From: Bacillota bacterium
Lineage (GTDB): Bacteria > Bacillota > Clostridia > Oscillospirales > Acutalibacteraceae
Reading direction: 5' to 3'
DNA: 64,000 bases
NCBI GenBank assembly: GCA_022706685.1
Contig: JAKJCA010000007.1
Location: 1-64,000, forward strand
Numbering within the stretch: the first letter of the stretch is position 1; each line of letters starts with the position of its first letter. Shown here piece after piece: positions 42,881-52,737 of the stretch. Made by a program: the position numbers and the translations under genes. The notes under the pieces are model-generated. The model saw only the letters and a list, made by a program, of their open reading frames with translations, did not search any database and was not told where the DNA came from.

Positions 42881-44584
42881 TTATTCAATACCCGCTGTAT
42901 CGAAAGTGTCAAACCATTGCGCGGCTTTTTCGCAGACAGCCCGCAGCGTGTCATCCTCAAAAGGCGTTTTCAGCCCGGCGGCCTCGATGAGGCCGATGAA
43001 CGTTTTGGTCCCGGCAAGGCGCGTGTAGCGAAGGTATTTTTCCCAGGCGGCGCCGCGGTTTTCCAGCATCTCCGCCCATAATTGAAGAACCACGGCGTCG
43101 GCGAGGCAATAGTCGATGTAGTACAGCGGATTTTCGTAAATATGGTGTTTCTGCTGCCAGCTTCTGCCCTCGCCGTAAAACGGTATGGCGCCGTCGAGCC
43201 GCAGCCAGGGCATATAGACGGCGGTCAGTTCGCGCCAGGCGTCGTGGCGCTGTCCGGGCGTCATATCCGGCTTTTCATACACCAGGTGCTGAAAGTGGTC
43301 GACCTGGGTGCCGTAGGGGATAAAAGTAATCAAGTCGGCCAGATGGGCATACAGGTATTTGCGCGCGCCGCTGCCGAAAAATGTTTCGGCATAGGTGTCG
43401 GCGAAGAACTCCATCGAAGTGGAATGCACCTCGCAGGCCTCTGCGGAGGGGCTTTGGTTGGCTAAAGGCAGGATGTCTCTGGCCAGATAAGAATTCAGCG
43501 CGTGGCCCGCCTCGTGCGTGATGACGCCGATGTCATCCGCCGTACCGTTGAAATTGGCAAAGATAAAAGGTGATTTGTATGCGTAAAGTTCGGTGCAGTA
43601 CCCGCCGCCCGCTTTGCCTTTTCTTGCCGTCACGTCAAGCAGTTCATTGTCAAACATAAAATCGATGAACTGCGCCGTTTCATCTCCAAGACTGTGGAAA
43701 AAATCCCGGCCGGCGGCGAGAATGCCCTCGCTGTCGATGCAGGGCACGGGATTGCCGCTGCGGAAGGAGAGCGCGTCATCGGCGTAGTCGAGCGGATACG
43801 GACGCCCGATCCGGCGGGCTTGTTCCGCTTTCAGGCGCTCTGCCAGCGGAACAACATGGCGCCGCACGTTTTCACGGAAACGTTCAAGTTCCGCCGGGCC
43901 GTAGCAGTTGCGCGTCATGCGGCAATACCCAAGGCCGAGGTAATTGTCAAAGCCCAGCGCGCGGCCCATCGCGTCGCGCAGGCTCGTCATCTCGGCAAAA
44001 ATGGCGTCGAGTTTGTCCGCATGCGCATTGTAGAACGCGCCCTCCGCCTTCCACGCGGCCAGGCGGCGGCTGTCGCAACGGTCGAGTTTCAGAGGCACCA
44101 TCTGCGCCAGGGTGTAAAGGCCGCCTTCAAACGGAATCTGCGCGGAAGCAAGCAAGTCGGTGTACTCTGTGACCAGTGCGTTCTCCCGCTGCAGCGAGGA
44201 AATAATGGACGCATCGAAGGTCTTTTTCTCCAATTCGAGGTTGACGAACATCACGCTGCCGTATTTCGCCTCAAACTCCGCGCGGTAAGGGCTGGCAAGC
44301 AGCGCGGCGTTCCATTGCTGGACCGCCTCTTCAATGACCGGCAGGGCGCTGTCGGCATATTCCTGCTCGACGGTATAAAACGGGTCCCGCGTAACGATCG
44401 TATGCCGGATAAAAACCAGGGTGAACATGGTTTGCACCCGCGCCGTTTGAGCTTCTTTCTCCAAAAACACCCGCTCGGCCTCTTGGAAAGAAACGGCCTG
44501 CTCGAGTTGTTTGACCATCCGGGAGAGCCCCGCTTTGATTTCATCCAGGCCGGGCCTCTTGTACTCCATTTGCGAAAACTTCAT
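42881..44584 (-). CDS. M3 family oligoendopeptidase (PepF-like)
   Basis: A 567-residue cytoplasmic zinc metallopeptidase that cuts oligopeptides. The zinc site HEAGH lies near residue 360 (DIGVITHEAGHALNSYLA), with the distal Glu-rich helix in ACEVHSTSMEFFAD about 25 residues later, as in thimet-type oligopeptidases. No signal peptide. AAGGAGAACGAT precedes the ATG at 44584. It stands alone, divergent from the Gfo/Idh/MocA gene. Confidence 0.93.
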   Translation of the reverse strand: MKFSQMEYKRPGLDEIKAGLSRMVKQLEQAVSFQEAERVFLEKEAQTARVQTMFTLVFIRHTIVTRDPFYTVEQEYADSALPVIEEAVQQWNAALLASPYRAEFEAKYGSVMFVNLELEKKTFDASIISSLQRENALVTEYTDLLASAQIPFEGGLYTLAQMVPLKLDRCDSRRLAAWKAEGAFYNAHADKLDAIFAEMTSLRDAMGRALGFDNYLGLGYCRMTRNCYGPAELERFRENVRRHVVPLAERLKAEQARRIGRPYPLDYADDALSFRSGNPVPCIDSEGILAAGRDFFHSLGDETAQFIDFMFDNELLDVTARKGKAGGGYCTELYAYKSPFIFANFNGTADDIGVITHEAGHALNSYLARDILPLANQSPSAEACEVHSTSMEFFADTYAETFFGSGARKYLYAHLADLITFIPYGTQVDHFQHLVYEKPDMTPGQRHDAWRELTAVYMPWLRLDGAIPFYGEGRSWQQKHHIYENPLYYIDYCLADAVVLQLWAEMLENRGAAWEKYLRYTRLAGTKTFIGLIEAAGLKTPFEDDTLRAVCEKAAQWFDTFDTAGIE

Positions 44585-44715
44585 ATCGTTCTCCTTATGT
44601 GCAGCGGAGGATTCCCCTGCCGCCTTTCTGCTGAACCATTGTACCCTTTGCGCGGTATTTCTTCAACCGGGCCAATCCGGTTCGCCCGCCTTCATTGCCG
44701 GCGGTTTCCGGCGCG

Positions 44716-44744
44716 TTGCCACGCGCGGAGGTTTTTGTTATAAT
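44716..44744 (+). promoter_or_regulatory. sigma-A promoter of the Gfo/Idh/MocA gene
   Basis: TTGCCA (44716-44721), 17-base spacer, TATAAT (44739-44744), 60 bases before the ATG. Confidence 0.65.
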
Positions 44745-44804
44745 CTTTTGGAAAAGCGCCGCGTCAAAACGCGCGGCAGCCAAAAAACGAAAGCGGGATG
44801 AAAT

Positions 44805-45851
44805 ATGGCACTCGAGAGAAAAATCGGCTATGCGGTCGTCGGCCTCGGGGTCGGACGCGCGCATGCCAAAGCGGCCCTGAACTCCACAAACGGCAGACTT
44901 GTCGCGGTCTGCGATTTGATCCCCGAAAAACTCGAGAAAGCGAAAAAGGAATACGGCGATATCCTGACCTATACCGATTTTACCGAGATGCTTAAAAATC
45001 CTGACATCGAAATTGTCAGCATCGCGGTCCCCAGCGGCATTCACGCCGAACTGGCTGTGCAGGCGCTTGAGGCGGGCAAGCACGTGCTGGTTGAAAAACC
45101 CATCGACATCACCGTCGAAGCGGCCGAAAAAATCGAGCAGGCGCGCGCGCGCACCGGCCTGAAGGCGGGCGTGATTCACCAGAACCGTTTCAACGCCTGT
45201 ATGAAACCGATGAAAGAGGCCATCGATTCCGGCAGACTGGGCAGGTTGTTTCTCGGGACTTTCGCGGTCAAATGGTACCGCACCCAGGAGTATTACGACA
45301 AAGGCGGCTGGCGCGGCACCTGGGCGATGGACGGGGGCGGTTCGCTGATGAACCAGGCCATCCATACCGTCGACCTGATGCAGTGGCTGATGGGAGACGT
45401 CGAAAGCGTCACCTCGTGCATGGGCATTTTCAACCACAGCATCGAAACAGAGGATATGACCGCTTCGCTGATACGCTTCAAAAGCGGCGCCGCGGCGACA
45501 TTTGTGAGCACCACCTGCGCGTATCCGGGCCTGAGTACGGACATTCAGGTGTACGGCACCAAAGGTTCGATCGAGGTCGACGGAGACCAACTGAAATTAT
45601 GGCGCATTGAAGGAGAAGACGAAGACGAAGGCAAGGCGATGATCGACCTCTACGGCGAGGGCAACGGCAACGCGACGGCGCTGGACCCCACGCTGGTCGT
45701 CGGCCACGCGACACAGGTCAACGACATCATCGACGCGGTGCTTTTTGACCGCGAACCGCTGATCGTACCCACAGACGCCATCAAGTCGGTGCGCATCGCC
45801 AACGCGATTTACGAGTCGTCGCGAACGGGTGAAACCGTCCGTTTTGATTGA
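44805..45851 (+). CDS. Gfo/Idh/MocA family oxidoreductase
   Basis: A 348-residue NAD(P)-dependent sugar or inositol oxidoreductase. The Rossmann loop is VVGLGVGRAHAKAAL near residue 8, EKPIDITVEAAEKI near 98 is the conserved EKP motif with catalytic Lys, and WRGTWAMDGGGSLMNQAIHTVD near 168 is the substrate-domain motif with catalytic His. The ribosome site is weak. Monocistronic between its promoter and a strong terminator. Substrate cannot be told. Confidence 0.92.
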   Translation: MALERKIGYAVVGLGVGRAHAKAALNSTNGRLVAVCDLIPEKLEKAKKEYGDILTYTDFTEMLKNPDIEIVSIAVPSGIHAELAVQALEAGKHVLVEKPIDITVEAAEKIEQARARTGLKAGVIHQNRFNACMKPMKEAIDSGRLGRLFLGTFAVKWYRTQEYYDKGGWRGTWAMDGGGSLMNQAIHTVDLMQWLMGDVESVTSCMGIFNHSIETEDMTASLIRFKSGAAATFVSTTCAYPGLSTDIQVYGTKGSIEVDGDQLKLWRIEGEDEDEGKAMIDLYGEGNGNATALDPTLVVGHATQVNDIIDAVLFDREPLIVPTDAIKSVRIANAIYESSRTGETVRFD

Positions 45852-45882
45852 GAAAACCTCCCCGGCGGCACAATAAGGAAAC

Positions 45883-45919
45883 CCGCGCACGAGGCACAAA
45901 CCTCCTGCGCGGTTTTTTT
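45883..45919 (+). terminator. rho-independent terminator after the Gfo/Idh/MocA gene
   Basis: CCGCGCA and GAGG pair with CCTC and TGCGCGG around CACAAA, followed by seven T. Confidence 0.9.
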
Positions 45920-45929
45920 CGGCGGACCT

Positions 45930-46505
45930 TTATTTGATTTCAGGCAGGAGAATCTCGCTTAAGGGGCGTTTGGGCACATAATGGGTTTTGGCTTCGTTCC
46001 TGTAATACTTGATATTTCCGTCTACCGCGTCGGTCAGTACAACTTTTTCGGCAGGCGCGCCCAGGGCGATGATGAGCCTTGGCACAATGGTTTCGGGAAG
46101 CGAGAAAATCTCCGAAAGGGCGCCTTTGTTGATGCTGCCGATCATGCAGGCGCCGATGCCGGCTTCCATCGCGGCGAGCACGATGGTCTGCGCACAGATG
46201 CCGACATCGGTATCGGGGCAATTGGGTGAAATCGAGGTGTCGTTGCAGATGAGGATATAAGCGGCGGGCTCCTTGCCGGGATACGGCGGCTTTTCGGTCA
46301 GATAGCCCGCCCAGCCCAGGTGCGGCAATATGCGCTCACAGTCCTCCGGCCGGAAAGCGTAGGCGAATTTCAGCGGCTGCCTGTTTGCCGATGACGGCGT
46401 AAAACGGCACAAGTCGATCCACCGCGTCAGTTCCCGTGCGCTCAACCGTACGGAGTTGTCGAAGTTGCGGTAACTGCGTGTTTTCATGACCAGTTCGGTA
46501 AACAT
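45930..46505 (-). CDS. nitroreductase family protein
   Basis: A 191-residue FMN-dependent oxidoreductase, of the smaller class. KTRSYRNFD near residue 8 is the FMN-phosphate motif, FTPSSANRQPLKF near 35 is the canonical loop, and AMEAGIGACMIGSI near 115 and IALGAPAEKV near 145 complete the fold. GGGGGGAATAACA precedes the ATG at 46505; the frame is open 14 codons upstream without support. Substrate is unknown. Confidence 0.9.
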   Translation of the reverse strand: MFTELVMKTRSYRNFDNSVRLSARELTRWIDLCRFTPSSANRQPLKFAYAFRPEDCERILPHLGWAGYLTEKPPYPGKEPAAYILICNDTSISPNCPDTDVGICAQTIVLAAMEAGIGACMIGSINKGALSEIFSLPETIVPRLIIALGAPAEKVVLTDAVDGNIKYYRNEAKTHYVPKRPLSEILLPEIK

Positions 46506-46743
46506 TGTTATTCCCCCCGTTTTCCGGATATGCAGCCGGCTTATCAAAGCGCGGGCCGTTGTTTTATATTATACCACAGGCAGGCGGACCGGTCCCCTTG
46601 CTGCGCCGCGAAAGAGGGCGGGCAAATTTAACCGAATGTTCAAATATCGTTTACTTCAGTGCTATACACTCCGCCGGCGGCAGGGATATAATGTCAATCG
46701 TATCGGGGAAGTCCCGACGACCCGTCAAGAAGGAGGAACCGTC

Positions 46744-48339
46744 ATGAATGACGAGAATACAATGAACACCGGCACGGACAATCCGCAGGAGGAAAGTCTT
46801 TCCTCAGGCGAAAGCGAAGAGTTCGACATCGAGTTGGGTGAAACCAGCCCGTCACAGGCCGCCGGCGGTGAGACCCCCGCGGCTGAAGCGCAGCCCGCCG
46901 CAGCCCCCTGGCCGGGAACCGCTCCCGCAGCAGGGGCGCCCGGCACGCCGCAGCAGGGCGCGCCTCCCTTTGGCGCTTATCCCTACGGGGGGGCGCCGAC
47001 ACGCCAGCCGCCTTATTACGGAAGAACGCCTTCTTATACGCCGCCCTATTACCAGCAACCCGCCCAGTACGGGCAAACGCCGCCGCCCGCCCCGCCGTCA
47101 AGGGGCAAAAAGCGCGGGCTCAAGGTCTTTTTAGCCATTTTGCTGTGCGTCGCGCTGCTGAGTTCCGGCGTCGCAGTCGGCTCGCTGATCGGCAGCCGGA
47201 ATAAGGACGGTGAAAACGGCACCACACAGTCCGAAGAAACGACAGCCGACGGTCCGACGCTCAAAATTGACGATAACGATACGACCAGCCCTTCCGACGG
47301 CGAGGTGAACTCGCCGGTGGAGATCGCCAAGAAGGTGAAACCTTCCGTGGTCGGCATTATCGTCAGCACCAGGAACCAGGGTTTCGGCGGCGAGGAAGCT
47401 GTCAGCGGAGAAGGTTCGGGCATTATCATGAGCGAGGACGCTTCCGGCAAATACACTTATATCATTACCTGCGCCCATGTGATCAGCGATTCCGGCATCA
47501 GCATCAGCGTACAGCTCGAAGACGGCACACAGTATGACGCCGAAATCGTCGGTTACGACGTCAGAACGGATATCGGCGTGATTAAAATCAAAGCCAGCGG
47601 TTTGCCCGCGGCGGAGTTCGGCAATTCCGACGCGCTGCAGGTCGGCGAACAGGTGTATGCGGTCGGCAATCCCGGCGGCGTGGAATTCTTCGGTTCTTTC
47701 ACCAGCGGCGTGGTATCCGCCATCGACAGGCCGGTCAGCAGCGAAATCGGTTACACGATGAAATGCATTCAGCACGACGCTTCCATCAACCCCGGCAATT
47801 CTGGCGGCGCGCTGGTCAACAGCAAGGGACAGGTCGTCGGCATCAATTCGCTGAAAATCATCAGCGACGAATATGAAGGTATGGGATTCGCCATTCCGAT
47901 CTCCGACGCGAAGGATATCATCAACAGCCTCACCAAATACGGTTACGTTCAGGGCCGGCCGAAACTCGGCATCACCTATTACCAGGCAACGGCTTACAAC
48001 GATTACAATATTCTTATCAAAATGAAGGGCCTGCCCGCCGGCTCGCTGATTATCGAATCCATCAGCTCCGACAGCGCGCTGGCCGGCACCGAGGCGAAAT
48101 CCGGCGACCTGATTATCGCGGTCAACGGAAAAGACCTCGACAGTTCCTCGATATTGCTTGAGGCCATCGAAAAAGGCAAAGTCGGCGATCAGCTGAAACT
48201 GACGCTCTGCCACATCAGCAGAAACTATGACATCACCCGCTACAACGTCACCGTCAAGCTCGTCGAAGACCGAGGAACGAGCGTACCCGCCCGTGAAGAA
48301 ACAACAACGAACGCTTACGATTACTTCTACAATCCCTGA
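46744..48339 (+). CDS. htrA: HtrA/DegP-type membrane-anchored serine protease with PDZ domain
   Basis: A 531-residue quality-control protease. Residues 1-120 are cytoplasmic and unusually Pro/Ala/Gly/Tyr-rich (PPYYGRTPSYTPPYYQQPAQ). One membrane helix spans about 124-148. The trypsin-like domain holds the triad His245 (CAHVIS), Asp276 (RTDIGV) and Ser353 (NPGNSGGA). A PDZ domain runs from about 410 to 510. The start is the ATG at 46744, with AAGGAGG upstream; earlier in-frame starts lie in the intergenic region. The 238-base gap upstream has -10-like boxes (46663, 46687) without convincing -35 boxes, which could mean alternative or activator-dependent control. Confidence 0.93.
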   Translation: MNDENTMNTGTDNPQEESLSSGESEEFDIELGETSPSQAAGGETPAAEAQPAAAPWPGTAPAAGAPGTPQQGAPPFGAYPYGGAPTRQPPYYGRTPSYTPPYYQQPAQYGQTPPPAPPSRGKKRGLKVFLAILLCVALLSSGVAVGSLIGSRNKDGENGTTQSEETTADGPTLKIDDNDTTSPSDGEVNSPVEIAKKVKPSVVGIIVSTRNQGFGGEEAVSGEGSGIIMSEDASGKYTYIITCAHVISDSGISISVQLEDGTQYDAEIVGYDVRTDIGVIKIKASGLPAAEFGNSDALQVGEQVYAVGNPGGVEFFGSFTSGVVSAIDRPVSSEIGYTMKCIQHDASINPGNSGGALVNSKGQVVGINSLKIISDEYEGMGFAIPISDAKDIINSLTKYGYVQGRPKLGITYYQATAYNDYNILIKMKGLPAGSLIIESISSDSALAGTEAKSGDLIIAVNGKDLDSSSILLEAIEKGKVGDQLKLTLCHISRNYDITRYNVTVKLVEDRGTSVPAREETTTNAYDYFYNP

Positions 48340-48351
48340 TAAACAGAGGCG

Positions 48352-48387
48352 AAAAAGCGGCCGCGTCCAACCGCGCGGCCGCTTTTT
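48352..48387. terminator. bidirectional terminator between htrA and the carboxypeptidase gene
   Basis: GCGGCCGCG (48357-48365) pairs with CGCGGCCGC (48374-48382), flanked by AAAAA and TTTTT. Confidence 0.9.
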
Positions 48388-49746
48388 CTATTTTTTAAGG
48401 TTCCCGATATGCAGGACCTTCACTTTACGTTTTTTATTGCGCTTGCGGTTGATGGCATAGGAGAGGAAAACATATCCCAGCAAGGCGGCGACAGCGGCGG
48501 CGGCGACGATTTTAAACACGGCGGTCCCGGACGCTTTATGCAGCTGGGCGAGCAGATAAAGGGCTATGTTGCGTTTGACCTCTTTGGAAGCGGCCAGGTT
48601 GACCTGCGCAATCTCTTCGCCTGCGTATAAAATCCTCGCCCTGCCGATTACCCTGCCTTTTTCGACCGGCGCGTCAATGCTCTCGGGCAGGCTTTCGCCG
48701 ATGGGTTCAATCAGTACGCTGGTGTCGTCGGTGCCGCTCGGGACAAGGGCGAAAACCTCTTTCTCGGGAACTAGGGAAACATAGTCCTCGGTGGAGGAAA
48801 GATTGACCCTGACCTCGGTGACAATCTTTTTCGGGTCGGCGACAGACTCCAGACTGATATGGTCAAAGGTCCATTCGAGCAGTTTTTTGCAGTCGATAAA
48901 AGCGCCGTTCTCTTTGACGGAATCGTTGTCGAAATCATCGTAAGGCGCCTGCATCACCAGCGCGACGTAGGAATAGCCATCTTTGGATGCCTTTGCCGCG
49001 ACACACTTGCCGGCCGTTGAGGTCGAGCCGGTTTTAATCCCGCTGACATACTTGCAGTAATACTCGCGGTAGTTGCTGTTCATCATTAAATTGGTGCTGG
49101 CCAGTTCCCTCTTCGCGCTTTTATTGGTGGGAGGGATCGTCACTTTCGTCATGGACGTGATTTTGACAAACTCCGGATATTCCAGGGCTTTGAGAACGAT
49201 TTTCAGCATATCCGAAGCGGTGGTGTACTGTCCCTGCGCGTCAAGCCCGTGGACGTTGACAAAGGCGGTGTTTTTACAGCCGAGTTTGATGAGGTAAGCG
49301 TTCATCATGGCGACAAACTCGTCCTGGCCGCCGGCGACATGGTCCGCGAGAATCGCGGCGGCTTCGTTCGCGCTTTTGACAAGCATACATCGCAGAAGGT
49401 CGCCGACGGAAAGAACCTCGCCCGCAACAATACCGGCGTTGGAGCTGTCTGTATTGTCAAACATACGGACCGCATATTCGGGCACCGTCACTTTCGCTTC
49501 GAGGTCTTTGCAGCGCTCGAGCACCAGCAACGCCGTCACGATTTTGGTCAGCGAGGCCGGCGACGTTTTCATTTCGGCGTTTTTGCTGAAAATGATACTG
49601 CCGTTGTCCAGGCTGGCCAGCAGGATGATCCTCGACCGCAGCGCCAAGGCCGGAAGCGCCGAATTGTATGCCGCCCGCGCGGCCGCGGCGGGCATCGACA
49701 ACACAATCAACACCGCGCAAATGAACACAGCCAAGGTTTTTTTCAT
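48388..49746 (-). CDS. D-alanyl-D-alanine carboxypeptidase (DacA/PBP5-like)
   Basis: A 452-residue penicillin-binding protein that trims peptidoglycan side chains. The signal peptide ends near residue 25 (AARA). The serine-peptidase S11 triad is Ser65-x-x-Lys68 (SLTK), SAN near 125 (KSANEAA) and KTG near 240 (GIKTGST). A beta-rich C-terminal domain follows, then a membrane helix near 410-435 and a very basic tail (NRKRNKKRKVK). Relatives use an amphipathic helix, so a true C-terminal transmembrane segment is a variation. The ATG at 49746 is preferred over the TTG two codons before it; both have poor ribosome sites. Confidence 0.92.
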   Translation of the reverse strand: MKKTLAVFICAVLIVLSMPAAAARAAYNSALPALALRSRIILLASLDNGSIIFSKNAEMKTSPASLTKIVTALLVLERCKDLEAKVTVPEYAVRMFDNTDSSNAGIVAGEVLSVGDLLRCMLVKSANEAAAILADHVAGGQDEFVAMMNAYLIKLGCKNTAFVNVHGLDAQGQYTTASDMLKIVLKALEYPEFVKITSMTKVTIPPTNKSAKRELASTNLMMNSNYREYYCKYVSGIKTGSTSTAGKCVAAKASKDGYSYVALVMQAPYDDFDNDSVKENGAFIDCKKLLEWTFDHISLESVADPKKIVTEVRVNLSSTEDYVSLVPEKEVFALVPSGTDDTSVLIEPIGESLPESIDAPVEKGRVIGRARILYAGEEIAQVNLAASKEVKRNIALYLLAQLHKASGTAVFKIVAAAAVAALLGYVFLSYAINRKRNKKRKVKVLHIGNLKK

Positions 49747-49885
49747 AGACAAGACCCCGAAAGATGATGTATCATATTCGCAGCCGCGCCGCCGGGTCCG
49801 GCCGCGCAGCGGAAAGATTGACCTAAAAGATTATAACAGCAAGCGCGTGATAAATAAACATTTCAACCAGCCGGAGGCAAGTTTT

Positions 49886-50578
49886 ATGGTCGGCATCACC
49901 GGTGACATACACGGGGACTACAGCCGTTTTGCGCACCCTGGCATTAAAAAACTGAAAAAAGGCGATACGCTCATCATTTGCGGGGATTTCGGTTTTATCT
50001 GGGACGATTCCCCCCGCGAAAGAAAACTGCTGAAAAAAATCGGGTCGAAAAAATACAACGTATGCTTCATCGACGGGACACATGAAAACTTTGATTTGCT
50101 TTCGAAATACCCCGAAACCCGCTGGAAAGGCGGCAAAGTTCACCAAATCCACGGCAATCTCTACCACCTGATGCGCGGTCAGTTGTTCCGTTTCGATTCC
50201 ATGACTTTTTTCACCATGGGCGGCGGCGAAAGCCCCGATATCGACATCCGTTTCGAGAACAACTGCTGGTCAAGGCTCGAATCACCCAGCCGCGAAGAAC
50301 TGCTCGAGGGCATCGCGAATTTGGAACTGGCAGACTGTAAAGCCGACGTGATCATCACGCACGAACCTCCCCAGCGCATCAAAGGTTTCCTCAAGCTCAA
50401 CGAGGGGGAAGCCGATAAGGTGACCAACCTCAATTCCTACCTTGAAGAACTGTGCAATGTCTGTGAGTACCAGCGCTGGTTTTTCGGTTCGATGCATCTG
50501 GACAAACATATTTCCAGCACTCACATCGCCGTCTTTCAAAACGTCATCGACGCGGCGACCGGCAAATATCTGCGATAG
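49886..50578 (+). CDS. metallophosphoesterase family protein
   Basis: A 230-residue calcineurin-like phosphoesterase. GDIHGDYSRF near residue 6 gives the first metal motif, ICGDFGFIWDD near 30 the second, GTHENFD near 60 corresponds to GNHE with Thr in place of Asn, and THEPP near 150 and FGSMHLDKH near 192 give the late His ligands. CCGGAGG precedes the ATG at 49886. The frame is open 190 codons further upstream, but that part lies opposite the carboxypeptidase gene. Substrate is unknown. Confidence 0.88.
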   Translation: MVGITGDIHGDYSRFAHPGIKKLKKGDTLIICGDFGFIWDDSPRERKLLKKIGSKKYNVCFIDGTHENFDLLSKYPETRWKGGKVHQIHGNLYHLMRGQLFRFDSMTFFTMGGGESPDIDIRFENNCWSRLESPSREELLEGIANLELADCKADVIITHEPPQRIKGFLKLNEGEADKVTNLNSYLEELCNVCEYQRWFFGSMHLDKHISSTHIAVFQNVIDAATGKYLR

Positions 50579-50590
50579 CCCTTACGGCAG

Positions 50591-50627
50591 AAAGAGCCGG
50601 CGGCTTGCGGCCGCCGGCTGCTCTTTT
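50591..50627. terminator. bidirectional terminator between the phosphoesterase and gdhA
   Basis: AGCCGGCGG (50595-50603) pairs with CCGCCGGCT (50611-50619); tails are CTCTTTT on + and CTTTCTG on minus. Confidence 0.8.
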
Positions 50628-50646
50628 ACATTCGCGGAGGAAAAAA

Positions 50647-52035
<1,389 letters not shown>

Positions 52036-52049
52036 CTATCTGGTTTCGT

Positions 52050-52078
52050 ATTGTAGCACCACGGAACAGCCTTTGCAA
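52050..52078 (-). promoter_or_regulatory. sigma-A promoter of gdhA
   Basis: TTGCAA (52078-52073), 17-base spacer, TACAAT (52055-52050) on the minus strand. The 316-base gap between gdhA and the FHA gene holds this promoter and the divergent one at 52223; I see nothing else in it beyond AT-rich sequence. Confidence 0.6.
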
Positions 52079-52222
52079 GTATTATGGTAAATATTTCATA
52101 ATTCTGTGATTTTCACAAGATTTTCTCGATGATAACTCATTTTATTGCAGGAATTGTTCATTTTTCTTTCATATATTCGCTCGAAGCAGAAGCCTTGCTC
52201 TTACCCGGGACATGCAGGCGTA

Positions 52223-52251
52223 TTGACACGGGCACTCAACGATAATAGTAT
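52223..52251 (+). promoter_or_regulatory. sigma-A promoter of the FHA gene
   Basis: TTGACA (52223-52228), 17-base spacer, TAGTAT (52246-52251). Confidence 0.6.
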
Positions 52252-52293
52252 ATCCGTAAAGAAAGGCGGGCTTGCCGCCGCAGGGGATGTTTT

Positions 52294-52737
52294 TTGGACT
52301 TTTTCATTGATTCGGGAAGATATCTGCTTCCGGCCCTTGCCGCTTTTGTATTGGGATATTGCCTGAAATCGCTGATTATTTCTCAGTCCAAAAAAGCGCG
52401 GACGCCGCCGCAGGCCTATCTCATCAACTGCGTCAACGCCGACAGCATCGCGCTCAACCGAGGGGAAACCTCGGTCGGGCGCTCCAAAAGTTGCGACATT
52501 ATTGTCAATTACGACAGCGTATCCCGCTCCCATGCCGTGATAGCCAGAAAAAAGAAAGGCTGGGTCGTATTCGATACCCTGTCTTCCGGCGGCACCTTTG
52601 TCAACGCCCAGCGCGTCGAAGGCAGCGCCCCTCTCGCGGACGGCGACACGCTGACATTCGGCGCGGCATCCTTTATTTTCCGGACGGCTGAAAGCATCCA
52701 GGGCGGGAGGTCCGATGAAGAAGATTACACTGGATAA
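52294..52737 (+). CDS. membrane-anchored FHA domain protein
   Basis: A 147-residue protein. One N-terminal membrane helix (about 10-28) is followed by a short basic linker and a forkhead-associated domain (about 50-130), with GETSVGRSKSCDIIVNYDSVSRSHAVI and SSGGTFVN matching the phosphothreonine-binding core (GR, S-x-x-H, and NG-like positions). It starts with TTG, with AGGGGA upstream; no ATG precedes the helix. FHA proteins recognise Thr-phosphorylated partners of PknB-type kinases, none of which is in this window. The end overlaps the M16 peptidase gene by 23 bases. Confidence 0.82.
   Translation: MDFFIDSGRYLLPALAAFVLGYCLKSLIISQSKKARTPPQAYLINCVNADSIALNRGETSVGRSKSCDIIVNYDSVSRSHAVIARKKKGWVVFDTLSSGGTFVNAQRVEGSAPLADGDTLTFGAASFIFRTAESIQGGRSDEEDYTG

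Noticed and set aside
46560..46692. A sigma-A promoter for htrA.
   Set aside because: TATACA at 46663 and TATAAT at 46687 are present but neither has an acceptable -35 box at 16-18 bases, so I list none.
49307..49885. An N-terminal extension of the metallophosphoesterase.
   Set aside because: It is opposite the carboxypeptidase gene and has no domain; the ATG at 49886 with CCGGAGG is the real start.
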